NCBI GenBank assembly: GCA_041686915.1
Contig: JAWLDB010000019.1
Location: 1 to 25,132 of the forward strand
From: JAWLDB01 sp041686915
Lineage (GTDB): Bacteria > Bacillota > UBA994 > UBA5500
Direction: 5' to 3'
Length of the DNA stretch: 25,132 nt
Within the stretch, counting starts at the first letter, position 1; every line of letters starts with the position of its first letter. The position numbers were made by a program, and so were the translations under genes. Positions 14,679 through 21,599 of the stretch are shown here, one piece after another. Below the pieces are notes generated by a model. The model was not told the DNA's origin. It made no database searches and saw only the letters and a program-made list of their open reading frames with translations.

Positions 14679-15833
14679 ATGAAATTGGCTGAAAAAAGTG
14701 TAGCGATTTTGGGCAGTACAGGTTCCATAGGCAGGCAGACTCTGGAAGTCATTGAGAGCATGCCTGATACTAAGGTAGTAGGCTTGATGGCAGGACGCAA
14801 CTGTGACCTGCTGCTTGAGCAAGTGGAGAAATTCCAGCCTGAATGGGCTGTTCTTGCTGAAGGCGAACTAAACAGCACCAAACTTGGCCGCACTGAACTG
14901 GCGTTTGGGCAGGAGGCTGTGGAATATTATTCACGTCATCACAGGGCTAATATTGTAGTCGCTGCTGTCTCTGGCGTCGCAGGTTTGGTTCCTGCATTTA
15001 ATGCTGTGCAGAGTGGCGCTACCGTTGCATTGGCCAACAAGGAGGCCTTAGTTACGGCAGGCCATTTGATTATGCCACTGTCAAAAGCTTCCGGATCAAG
15101 GATATTGCCGGTTGACAGTGAGCATTCCGCAGTTTGGCAATGCTTGCAAGGCCTAGGGGCCAAGGACGTTGCCCGTTTGATTATCACTGCGTCAGGTGGG
15201 CCATTTCGCAGCTTCACCACCGAGCAGTTGTCTGCTGTCACCGTTGATGCTGCTTTGTCACATCCGAACTGGCAAATGGGCAGTAAGATTACCATCGACT
15301 CTGCAACTCTGATGAACAAGGGCCTCGAGGTTATCGAAGCGCGCTGGCTCTTTGACATTGAGTACGATAACATCGACGTGGTTGTTCACCCGCAAAGCAT
15401 AGTACATTCAATGGTTGAGACGGTAGACGGGTCGGTGCTTGCACAAATGTCACCTCCAGACATGCGCCTGCCAATCCAGTTGGCATTGACATGGCCCGAG
15501 CGTAGATACTCGTCATGGCCACGTCTAGATCTGACGGCTGTTGGCCAGCTCACGTTTGAAAAGCCACGCTATGAGGCATTTCCCTGCCTGAGATTGGCTT
15601 TGCAGGCTGGCAGGATGGCAAGCAGTTTTCCTATCGTCCTGAATGCAGCCAATGAGGTGGCTGTGAATGCATTTCTAGCTGGACGAATATCTTTTACCGA
15701 TATCCCTGTTTTACTGGAGCGCGCTTTAAGTGAGCACACTCCAGTCGACACGGATAGTATCGCACGAGTGCTGGAAGTCGACAGGCAAACCAGGGAACGG
15801 ATTCAGACGCTGTTTCCAGGTTCTAACCGCTAG
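14679..15833 (+). CDS. dxr: 1-deoxy-D-xylulose 5-phosphate reductoisomerase
   Basis: DXR converts DXP to 2-C-methyl-D-erythritol 4-phosphate with NADPH and Mn/Mg, the first committed step of the MEP isoprenoid pathway. The 384-residue protein has the nucleotide-binding motif ILGSTGSIGRQTLEVI. It also has ALANKEALVTAGHLIM, the metal-site PVDSEHSAVWQCL, the mobile-loop and substrate region SHPNWQMGSKITIDSATLMN with KGLEVIEARWLF, and ANEVAVNAFL near the end. ATG 14679 follows GGAGGAGCAGG. With ispG two genes downstream, and with uppS upstream, it places isoprenoid precursor supply and lipid-carrier synthesis in one unit. A 49-base gap precedes rseP. Confidence 0.97.
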   Translation: MKLAEKSVAILGSTGSIGRQTLEVIESMPDTKVVGLMAGRNCDLLLEQVEKFQPEWAVLAEGELNSTKLGRTELAFGQEAVEYYSRHHRANIVVAAVSGVAGLVPAFNAVQSGATVALANKEALVTAGHLIMPLSKASGSRILPVDSEHSAVWQCLQGLGAKDVARLIITASGGPFRSFTTEQLSAVTVDAALSHPNWQMGSKITIDSATLMNKGLEVIEARWLFDIEYDNIDVVVHPQSIVHSMVETVDGSVLAQMSPPDMRLPIQLALTWPERRYSSWPRLDLTAVGQLTFEKPRYEAFPCLRLALQAGRMASSFPIVLNAANEVAVNAFLAGRISFTDIPVLLERALSEHTPVDTDSIARVLEVDRQTRERIQTLFPGSNR

Positions 15834-15882
15834 TCAACTGCAGATCGGTACTTGTATCAACATAGGCAGGTGAGTTCATTAG

Positions 15883-16905
15883 ATGACCATATTGATCGCT
15901 ATATTGATGATTGGAGTGCTCGTATTTGCTCACGAGCTCGGGCACTTCCTGACAGCTAAAGCAAGTGGCATCCTCGTCCAGGAGTTTGCCCTGGGAATGG
16001 GGCCAGTGCTCTTCTCCCGCCAAGTGGGTGAGACACGGTACTCCATCAGGGCCTTGCCAATTGGCGGGTTCGCCCGCATGGCCGGGGAGGAGTTCAACGA
16101 GGAGGATCAAAAGGTTCCCGAGCACCGCAGGTTTGACAAGAAGCCTACTTATATCCGGGGAATAGTCTTGGCAGCCGGTTCGTTGATGAACTTTGTCCTG
16201 GCCATGTTGATTTTCATGCTCGTATTCGTTTTCATGGGCGTGCCCTCATCTTCATCTGTGATTGGAGACGTTGCACCTGATAATCCAGCAGCACAAGTTG
16301 GTTTGCAACCGGGAGACCAGGTGGTTGCAATTGATGGTGAGCCAGTAGAGTCATGGCAAGATATACAGCGGTTGGTCGGTCAACGCGCTGGACAGGTGTT
16401 GCAGTTGGAGGTGGTTAGGGATGGAGAAAGACTGCAGTTCAGCGTCACTCCTCAGCCTGACCAGACGGGCAAAGGTTTGATAGGCATTGCACCCAGCGTG
16501 GAGAAGTTCAGCATTCTGGCCTCCATCAAGATGGGTTGGGAAGAGACAATCTGGTTCACACGCCAGATCATCTCTCTGGTCGGCAGTATGATTACCGGAC
16601 GCATACCTGCAGAAGGAGCCGGACCAATCGGCATGATTGTGATGGTTGGCCAGGTGGCGCGTACTGGCTTGGTCAACTTGATGACGTTTGCAGCTATCAT
16701 TAGCATTCAGCTGGGGTTATTCAATTTGCTGCCAATACCTGCGTTGGATGGGGGCAAGTTACTGTTCATCGGCGTAGAAGTCTTGCGAGGCAGGCCTATT
16801 GATCCAGAAAAAGAGAGTTTTGTGCACTTCATAGGTTTCGTCCTGCTGATGGCTTTTCTCGTCCTTGTCACGTATCGCGACATCCAACGCCTAAATTTGT
16901 TCTAG
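15883..16905 (+). CDS. rseP: Site-2 zinc metalloprotease RseP/RasP
   Basis: This is a membrane-embedded M50 protease that cleaves transmembrane substrates such as anti-sigma factors and remnant signal peptides. The 340-residue protein has HELGH at residues 17-21 in the first membrane segment (zinc ligands and catalytic Glu18) and one PDZ domain at about 115-190 (PAAQVGLQPGDQVVAIDGEP, then VESWQDIQRLVGQ). The second active-site element NLLPIPALDGGK has Asp289 as third zinc ligand, and four membrane segments are visible. ATG 15883 follows AGGTGAG about 8 bases upstream. The cdsA-dxr-rseP order is the usual Bacillota one. All active-site residues are present. Confidence 0.96.
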   Translation: MTILIAILMIGVLVFAHELGHFLTAKASGILVQEFALGMGPVLFSRQVGETRYSIRALPIGGFARMAGEEFNEEDQKVPEHRRFDKKPTYIRGIVLAAGSLMNFVLAMLIFMLVFVFMGVPSSSSVIGDVAPDNPAAQVGLQPGDQVVAIDGEPVESWQDIQRLVGQRAGQVLQLEVVRDGERLQFSVTPQPDQTGKGLIGIAPSVEKFSILASIKMGWEETIWFTRQIISLVGSMITGRIPAEGAGPIGMIVMVGQVARTGLVNLMTFAAIISIQLGLFNLLPIPALDGGKLLFIGVEVLRGRPIDPEKESFVHFIGFVLLMAFLVLVTYRDIQRLNLF

Positions 16906-16917
16906 AGGATAAAGAAA

Positions 16918-18042
16918 GTGATATTAAAACAACGAGAAACTCACGCAGTACGTATCGGCCACCTGGTTTGCGGAGGTGGTGCACCTGTATTGCTGCAATC
17001 TATGACTAATACTAAGACAGTGGATATCTCAGCTACCCTCGCTCAAATCAGGCAACTGGTTGATGCAGGCTGTGACGTCGTGCGCGTATCCGTACCTGAC
17101 CAAGCGTCGGCAGCTGCCTTTGCCTTGTTGGTTAAGGATGCTCCATGTCCCCTGGTGGCGGATATCCACTTCGACTACAGACTAGCTTTGGCCGCCATCA
17201 GAGCGGGGGCTAGCAAAATCCGCATTAACCCAGGAAACATTGGCGAATGGGCGAGGGTAAAGCTGGTTATCGACGCTGCTAAAGAGCACAATACTGCCAT
17301 CAGGATTGGCGTGAATAGCGGTTCACTGCCTAGAGATCTATTGAGCAAGCATGGTAAGCCCACTGCGGCGGCGCTGGTAGAAGCCGGTGTGCGCTACTTG
17401 GATGACTTTCGGGAAGCTGGGTTTGACCAACTAGTCTTCTCTTTTAAGTCCAGCAGTGTGCTGACAACTATTGAGGCCTACCGTCTGGCGGCAACCAAAA
17501 TCAGTTGGCCCTTGCATATTGGCGTGACTGAAGCGGGAACCGCCTGGAGAGGCACGATTCATTCGGCAGTTGGAATAGGCACTTTGCTGGCGGAAGGCAT
17601 CGGAGAGACACTGCGGGTTTCGCTGACGGCTGACCCGGTTAAGGAAGCCCACGTGGGTATGGAGATTTTAAAGGCTTTAGGACTGCGCCGTAGTGGTATC
17701 AGTGTCACGGCTTGTCCGACATGCGCACGGACCCCGGAGAACCTGATTGAGCTCGCCGAAGCGTTTGAACAGCGGGTGGCGGGAATGCCCGGGGAAGCAA
17801 GAGTAGCAATCATGGGTTGCGCAGTCAACGGTCCCGGAGAGGCTAGAGAGGCTGACCTCGGCATAGCCCTTGGGCCTGGTAAAGCGCTCCTCTTTGTAGG
17901 TGGAGAGATCGTCGATACGATATCCTATGATCAAGCATTGGACCGGCTGTATGAGGAAGTTGCCCGGTTTATCAAGCGACAGGAGACAGTAGATGGGGGG
18001 CTGAGTGATGCGTACAGTGGCCATCATCCCAGCATACAATGA
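16918..18042 (+). CDS. ispG: 4-hydroxy-3-methylbut-2-enyl diphosphate synthase (flavodoxin/ferredoxin type)
   Basis: IspG (GcpE) is the [4Fe-4S] enzyme that reduces MEcPP to HMBPP in the MEP pathway. The 374-residue protein has VLLQSMTNTKTVDISATLAQ at the N-terminus of its TIM barrel, PLVADIHFDYRLALAAI, and IRINPGNIGEWARV. The cluster ligands are Cys266 and Cys269 (CPTCART) and Cys301 with Glu308 in GCAVNGPGEA. This is the short bacterial form without the plant-type insert. Start GTG 16918 follows AGAGGA about 9 bases upstream. The reading frame runs on past the usual end, so its last 11 codons overlap the next gene by 35 bases. The tail after about residue 362 (GLSDAYSGHHPSIQ) is not expected to be conserved. 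Confidence 0.96.
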   Translation: MILKQRETHAVRIGHLVCGGGAPVLLQSMTNTKTVDISATLAQIRQLVDAGCDVVRVSVPDQASAAAFALLVKDAPCPLVADIHFDYRLALAAIRAGASKIRINPGNIGEWARVKLVIDAAKEHNTAIRIGVNSGSLPRDLLSKHGKPTAAALVEAGVRYLDDFREAGFDQLVFSFKSSSVLTTIEAYRLAATKISWPLHIGVTEAGTAWRGTIHSAVGIGTLLAEGIGETLRVSLTADPVKEAHVGMEILKALGLRRSGISVTACPTCARTPENLIELAEAFEQRVAGMPGEARVAIMGCAVNGPGEAREADLGIALGPGKALLFVGGEIVDTISYDQALDRLYEEVARFIKRQETVDGGLSDAYSGHHPSIQ

Positions 18043-18634
18043 AGAAAGAACTATTGGGTCAGTAGTAAAGGTAGCCAGGGAGACGCCGGGCATTCAGGAA
18101 GTAGTGGTAATCAACGATGGTTCAGTAGATGACACTAGCACCGTAGCAATCACCGCCGGGGCGACAGTGATTGAAATGCCACAGAACCGAGGCAAAGGAG
18201 CCGCCATGCAGATAGGTCTACAGTCCACAGACAGTGATCTGGTTGTTTTCCTGGATGCAGACCTGGTTGGCCTAAAACCGGAGCATATTGATGCATTGCT
18301 GCAGCCTGTGCTGCGAGGGGAAGTCGCTATGACACTAGGGGTCTTTGGGAAAGGTAGGGCTGCGACCGATCTAGCCCAGAAGATCACACCTTTCCTGTCC
18401 GGTCAACGTGCCATCAGGCGTCAGGTCCTGCGAGATTTGCCAAGTATGGATGAGCTAGGATTCGGCGTAGAGGTTGCTCTTACCAAATACATTAAGACTA
18501 ACGACATTCCTTATTGCGAAGTCATCATGCCAGAAGTCTCGCAGGTGATGAAGGAAGAGAAGTTTGGCTTCTTTGACGGGTTTACCCGCAGGCTGCGCAT
18601 GTATTGGGATATCGTCCGTACACTGGCTCAATAG
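18008..18634 (+). CDS. Family 2 glycosyltransferase
   Basis: The 208-residue GT-A protein carries VAIIPAYNEERTIGSVVKVA at the N-terminus, the nucleotide-binding INDGSVDDT, NRGKGAAMQIGL and the metal-binding DxD motif in FLDADL (Asp83 and Asp85). SGQRAIRR and ELGFGVEVALTKY in the acceptor half recall dolichol-phosphate mannosyltransferase or glucosyl-3-phosphoglycerate synthase-like enzymes. No membrane segment is visible. ATG 18008 is chosen with a GGGGGG run at 17995-18000; GTG 18005 is also possible. The start lies within the end of ispG (35-base overlap). Substrate is unknown. It and the following mgtC-like gene occupy the place where proS and polC are found in related genomes. Confidence 0.85.
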   Translation: MRTVAIIPAYNEERTIGSVVKVARETPGIQEVVVINDGSVDDTSTVAITAGATVIEMPQNRGKGAAMQIGLQSTDSDLVVFLDADLVGLKPEHIDALLQPVLRGEVAMTLGVFGKGRAATDLAQKITPFLSGQRAIRRQVLRDLPSMDELGFGVEVALTKYIKTNDIPYCEVIMPEVSQVMKEEKFGFFDGFTRRLRMYWDIVRTLAQ

Positions 18635-18660
18635 GAATCTACAACAAGGGGGTGGGGGAG

Positions 18661-19332
18661 ATGATAGCAGCGCCCACCATATTGTTAAGACTAGCTTTGG
18701 CTGCATTGCTTGGAGGGATTATCGGCCTGGAGCGTGAGAGTATAAACCGCCCGGCTGGTTTTCGTACGCATGTACTCGTATCCGTCGGTGCTACCCTGAT
18801 TATGCTCGTGTCCACTTACGGATTTGCACCGCAACTGGCGGAGGGACGCTTTTCGGATCCGGCCCGGATAGCCGCACAGGTAATCAGCGGCATAGGTTTC
18901 CTGGGGGCAGGAACTATACTAAAGGATGGTAACACCATCCGCGGCCTGACCACTGCAGCCTCTCTGTGGGTAGTTGCCGGTATAGGCCTGGCGGTTGGAT
19001 CCGGCTTCTATATAGGTGCAGTAGGCGGAACTATACTGGTTTATATCACCTTAACTCTGTTTGGCAAGCTGGATGAGCGTTTCTTTCACAGATCTCAGTA
19101 CCAAGTCATTGACATTGTAGCAACAGACCGTCCAGGGCAGCTTGGTGCCATTGGCTCGCTATTAGGACAACGTAACATATCCATCCGTAACGTTCGTCTG
19201 GAACGGCAGCAGGATGACCTGAACGTGCATATTCGGATGTTTATCAAGCTACCGGCGGACGTAGACTGCAGCGCTTTGACAGCTGCTTTGGCGTCAATTG
19301 AAGGAGTGTGTGCTGTCTCCGTGCCTGAGTAG
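18661..19332 (+). CDS. MgtC/SapB-family membrane protein
   Basis: The 223-residue protein has about four or five hydrophobic segments in its first 140 residues. It shows the MgtC signature elements LAALLGGIIGLERESINRPA, then GFRTHVLVSVGATLIMLVS, AAQVISGIGFLGAGTILKDG and GLTTAASLWVVAGIGLAVG. A soluble C-terminal ACT-like domain follows (about 145-223, IVATDRPGQLGAIGSLLGQR and later). MgtC proteins inhibit or modulate membrane ATPases in some pathogens; in free-living Bacillota the role is unclear. ATG 18661 follows a GGGGGTGGGGGAG stretch; an in-frame ATG at 18604 lies inside the preceding gene. It is the last gene before the nusA operon promoter. No M-box-like magnesium leader is visible in the 26-base gap. 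Confidence 0.87.
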   Translation: MIAAPTILLRLALAALLGGIIGLERESINRPAGFRTHVLVSVGATLIMLVSTYGFAPQLAEGRFSDPARIAAQVISGIGFLGAGTILKDGNTIRGLTTAASLWVVAGIGLAVGSGFYIGAVGGTILVYITLTLFGKLDERFFHRSQYQVIDIVATDRPGQLGAIGSLLGQRNISIRNVRLERQQDDLNVHIRMFIKLPADVDCSALTAALASIEGVCAVSVPE

Positions 19333-19341
19333 CCGGCACGC

Positions 19342-19370
19342 TTGCAGTCAGCTCCCCTATATGATATAAT
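19342..19370 (+). promoter_or_regulatory. Promoter of the rimP-nusA-infB operon
   Basis: TTGCAG at 19342-19347, a 17-base spacer, and a perfect TATAAT at 19365-19370 with TG at 19362-19363 (extended -10). This is the best sigma-A type promoter in the window. Transcription would begin near 19377, just before the leader hairpin. Confidence 0.85.
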
Positions 19371-19379
19371 TCCGCTGGC

Positions 19380-19413
19380 AGAGAGTGGGGGTTTCCCACT
19401 CTTTCGGCTTATT
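19380..19413 (+). promoter_or_regulatory. Leader hairpin of rimP-nusA operon, possible NusA-dependent attenuator
   Basis: AGAGTGGG (19382-19389) pairs perfectly with CCCACTCT (19395-19402), extendable by two pairs to 19380/19404, around a 5-base loop. It is followed by an interrupted T-rich stretch (TTCGGCTTATT). A weak-T-tract terminator in the leader of the nusA operon fits the NusA autoregulation by attenuation described for B. subtilis. The hairpin is seen; the mechanism here is inferred. Confidence 0.62.
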
Positions 19414-19473
19414 GTGCTAAGATAACGGCGATTAAATTACATAGCTACAATCCATGTGAAAGGATATGATGGC

Positions 19474-19944
19474 ATGTCCAAGACAGCATCTTTGGAAGAA
19501 CTGGCGCAAGTAATCGAACCGATCGTTGGTGAGTTCGGTTACAGCTTGGTTGAAGTAGCTTGGGGAACAGCTTTTAGACGGCGCAGTCTCACCGTGTTCA
19601 TAGATCGGCCAGAAGGCGTGGATCTCGACGATTGCAGTAAACTATCGTCTCAGATTAGTCAGCACTTGGACGAGCAGGAGTTGGTAGCTGGTAGCTACGT
19701 GTTGGAAGTGTCATCGCCTGGAGCTGAACGGCCATTGAAAACCGAGGCTGACTATGCCCGCTTCCGAGGTAAGTATGCGAAGGTGCAAGTCAGAGAACCC
19801 TTACCTGGAGCGAAGGGGACAGAGTATTACGGCACACTCTTGGGGTTGACAGATGGCGCCTTGGAACTGCAGGTAACTGATGACCAGATACTGCGTATCC
19901 CTGTTGAGCAAATTCTCAAAGCCAGGCTAGCCATCAAGTTTTAG
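19474..19944 (+). CDS. rimP: Ribosome maturation factor RimP
   Basis: RimP helps assemble the 30S subunit. The 156-residue protein has the two-domain RimP pattern: an N-terminal alpha/beta domain with VIEPIVGEFGYSLVEVAWG and RRSLTVFIDRPEGVDLDDCS, then LVAGSYVLEVSSPGAERPLK with the conserved EVSSPGxxRPL motif, and a C-terminal SH3-like domain (GTLLGLTDGALELQVTD and later). ATG 19474 is preferred with AAAGGA at 19459-19464. GTG 19456 in frame would place that ribosome site inside the gene. It is the first gene of the operon, about 97 bases after the predicted transcription start, with nusA 11 bases downstream. Confidence 0.95.
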   Translation: MSKTASLEELAQVIEPIVGEFGYSLVEVAWGTAFRRRSLTVFIDRPEGVDLDDCSKLSSQISQHLDEQELVAGSYVLEVSSPGAERPLKTEADYARFRGKYAKVQVREPLPGAKGTEYYGTLLGLTDGALELQVTDDQILRIPVEQILKARLAIKF

Positions 19945-19955
19945 GAGGGAAGGGC

Positions 19956-21005
19956 ATGAATGCAGAATTTATCCAAGCTATCAACGACTTGGCTCGGGAG
20001 CGGGGTATCGAGCAATCGTATTTGTTTGAAGCAATTCAGATAGCATTGATAACTGCCTATAAGAAGAACTTCGGCGGGTCCCAGAATGTGAGGGTAGACA
20101 TAGACCGCTCTACCGGTGAGATCCACGTATACGCTGAGCTCAGCATTGTGGAAGAAGTAGATGACCCTCAGCTGCAGATTAACTTGGCTGATGCCAAGGC
20201 TTTGGACCCACGTTATGAGTTAGGGGATATCGTGCATCGCGAAGTAACTCCCAGGGACTTCGGGCGCATTGCAGCACAGACAGCTAAACAGGTTGTGGTG
20301 CAGCGCATTCGGGAAGCCGAGCGGGGGCAGATCTACGATGAATTCACCAACCGCGAATCCGACATAGTTACTGGCCTGATTACTCATATTGAAGGCAAAA
20401 ATCTGTTCATAGACCTAGGCAAAACCGAGGCGGTGCTGGTTCCTACCGAGCAGGTAGCGACTGAGCACTATCGTCAGAATGACCGGATCAAAGCTTATGT
20501 GCTGGAAGTGAAGCGCACACCAAAGGGTCCACAGATTATTGTTTCTCGCAGTCATCCTGGATTGCTTAAACGGTTGTTAGAGCTGGAAGTTCCTGAGATA
20601 CATGATGGCGTAGTGGAGCTAAAGGGGTTAGCCAGAGAGGCTGGAGCCCGTTCCAAAATTGCCGTTTACTCGAAAGATCCGAACGTTGACGCAGTGGGTG
20701 CCTGCGTGGGCCCGCGAGGCATGCGCATCCAGACGATAGTGAACGAGCTGCGGGGAGAAAAAATCGATGTAGTATCTTTCAGCCCAGACCCTGCGGATTT
20801 CGTCGCCAACGCCCTTAGTCCAGCGAAGGTAACTTCTGTAGACATCGATGAGGCCAACAAGATTGCCCGGGTAGTTGTGCCTGATTACCAATTATCCCTG
20901 GCCATCGGCAAGGAAGGCCAGAATGCCCGGTTAGCAGCTAAACTGACCGGCTGGAAGATAGATATCAAGAGCGAGACCCAGGCTGCTGAGCAGTCGCGAG
21001 GGTGA
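19956..21005 (+). CDS. nusA: Transcription termination/antitermination factor NusA
   Basis: NusA binds RNA polymerase and nascent RNA and controls pausing, termination and antitermination. The 349-residue protein is the Bacillota form without the C-terminal acidic repeats. An N-terminal polymerase-binding domain spans about 1-125 (FIQAINDLARERGIEQSYLF, later TPRDFGRIAAQTAKQVVVQR). An S1 domain covers about 130-200 (DIVTGLITHIEGKNLFIDLG). Two KH domains follow (VGACVGPRGMRIQTIVNELR with GEKIDVV, and LSLAIGKEGQNARLAAKLTG with WKIDI). The start is ATG 19956 after TAGGAGGGAAGG. It may control its own operon through the leader hairpin near 19382-19402. It lies 4 bases before ylxR. Confidence 0.97.
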   Translation: MNAEFIQAINDLARERGIEQSYLFEAIQIALITAYKKNFGGSQNVRVDIDRSTGEIHVYAELSIVEEVDDPQLQINLADAKALDPRYELGDIVHREVTPRDFGRIAAQTAKQVVVQRIREAERGQIYDEFTNRESDIVTGLITHIEGKNLFIDLGKTEAVLVPTEQVATEHYRQNDRIKAYVLEVKRTPKGPQIIVSRSHPGLLKRLLELEVPEIHDGVVELKGLAREAGARSKIAVYSKDPNVDAVGACVGPRGMRIQTIVNELRGEKIDVVSFSPDPADFVANALSPAKVTSVDIDEANKIARVVVPDYQLSLAIGKEGQNARLAAKLTGWKIDIKSETQAAEQSRG

Positions 21006-21009
21006 TAGC

Positions 21010-21291
21010 ATGAAGCAGAGAAAGATTCCTCAGCGGATGTGTGTTGGCTGCAAAACTATGAAGGCCAAGCGTGAGCTTGTAAGGGTGGTTCGCACACCCG
21101 AAGGCGAGGTACTGGTCGACCTCACCGGCAAGAAATCCGGTCGGGGAGCCTATGTCTGTGCTGATGAGAGCTGTCTGGACCAGGCCCTGAAGGGTGACCG
21201 TCTGGGCAGGGCTTTGGAAGTGAAGATTGAGCAGCCTGTTGCGGACAGACTACGTGAAGAGATAAAGCGAGTGAACACGAGTGCAAGATAA
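21010..21291 (+). CDS. YlxR family RNA-binding protein (DUF448, RnpM-type)
   Basis: The 93-residue basic protein has the YlxR/DUF448 signature: KIPQRMCVGCKTMKAKRELV near the N-terminus with the CxxC pair, VLVDLTGKKSGRGAYVC with the conserved GRGAY, and a last Cys in ADESC. The family lies in almost every nusA-infB operon of Bacillota. It has been reported to bind RNase P RNA in Bacillus (name RnpM); this role is from the literature as I recall it and not visible here. ATG 21010 lies 4 bases after the nusA stop and overlaps the next gene by 11 bases. Confidence 0.93.
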   Translation: MKQRKIPQRMCVGCKTMKAKRELVRVVRTPEGEVLVDLTGKKSGRGAYVCADESCLDQALKGDRLGRALEVKIEQPVADRLREEIKRVNTSAR

Positions 21292-21586
21292 ATTCCTGCA
21301 GTTCTTGGGTCTTACCAGGCGCGCAGGAGCCATGCTGGCCGGAGAATATCCCTGTTTGCAGGGGTTGCGGTCTGGCAAGGGCTACCTGTTAGTCGTTGCA
21401 GAGGATGCATCCGCCAATACAGCCGACAGGCTGTTGCAGGCGGCAGGGTCCCATCAATGTCCGTGGATTCGTCGTTACAGCAAAGGTGAACTTGGAATGG
21501 CAGTAGGCAATAGCCAACGAGCGGCTCTCCTGATCACTGATGAAGGGATGGCGGGAAGGCTTTTGGAGTTGGTTGGGAGAGTTTAG
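21281..21586 (+). CDS. YlxQ, L7Ae-family ribosomal-like RNA-binding protein
   Basis: The 101-residue protein belongs to the L7Ae/L30e/S12e/Gadd45 fold. The features are FLGLTRRAGAMLAGEYPCLQ at the N-terminus (the usual glxxRAGkl...G start), KGYLLVVAEDASANTADRLL and a C-terminal half with AVGNSQRAALLITDEGMAGR. L7Ae-type proteins bind kink-turn RNAs; Bacillus YlxQ is described as weak or non-binding, and its role is unresolved. Start GTG 21281 overlaps the end of ylxR by 11 bases, with GAAGAGATAAAG upstream as a modest ribosome site, so coupling is likely. infB begins 13 bases after it. Confidence 0.9.
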   Translation: MQDKFLQFLGLTRRAGAMLAGEYPCLQGLRSGKGYLLVVAEDASANTADRLLQAAGSHQCPWIRRYSKGELGMAVGNSQRAALLITDEGMAGRLLELVGRV

Positions 21587-21599
21587 TGGAGGTGGGTCG

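Noticed and set aside
18635..18660. A magnesium riboswitch (M-box) before the MgtC-like gene
   Set aside because: The gap is only 26 bases and is just a G-rich ribosome site; there is no room for a riboswitch.
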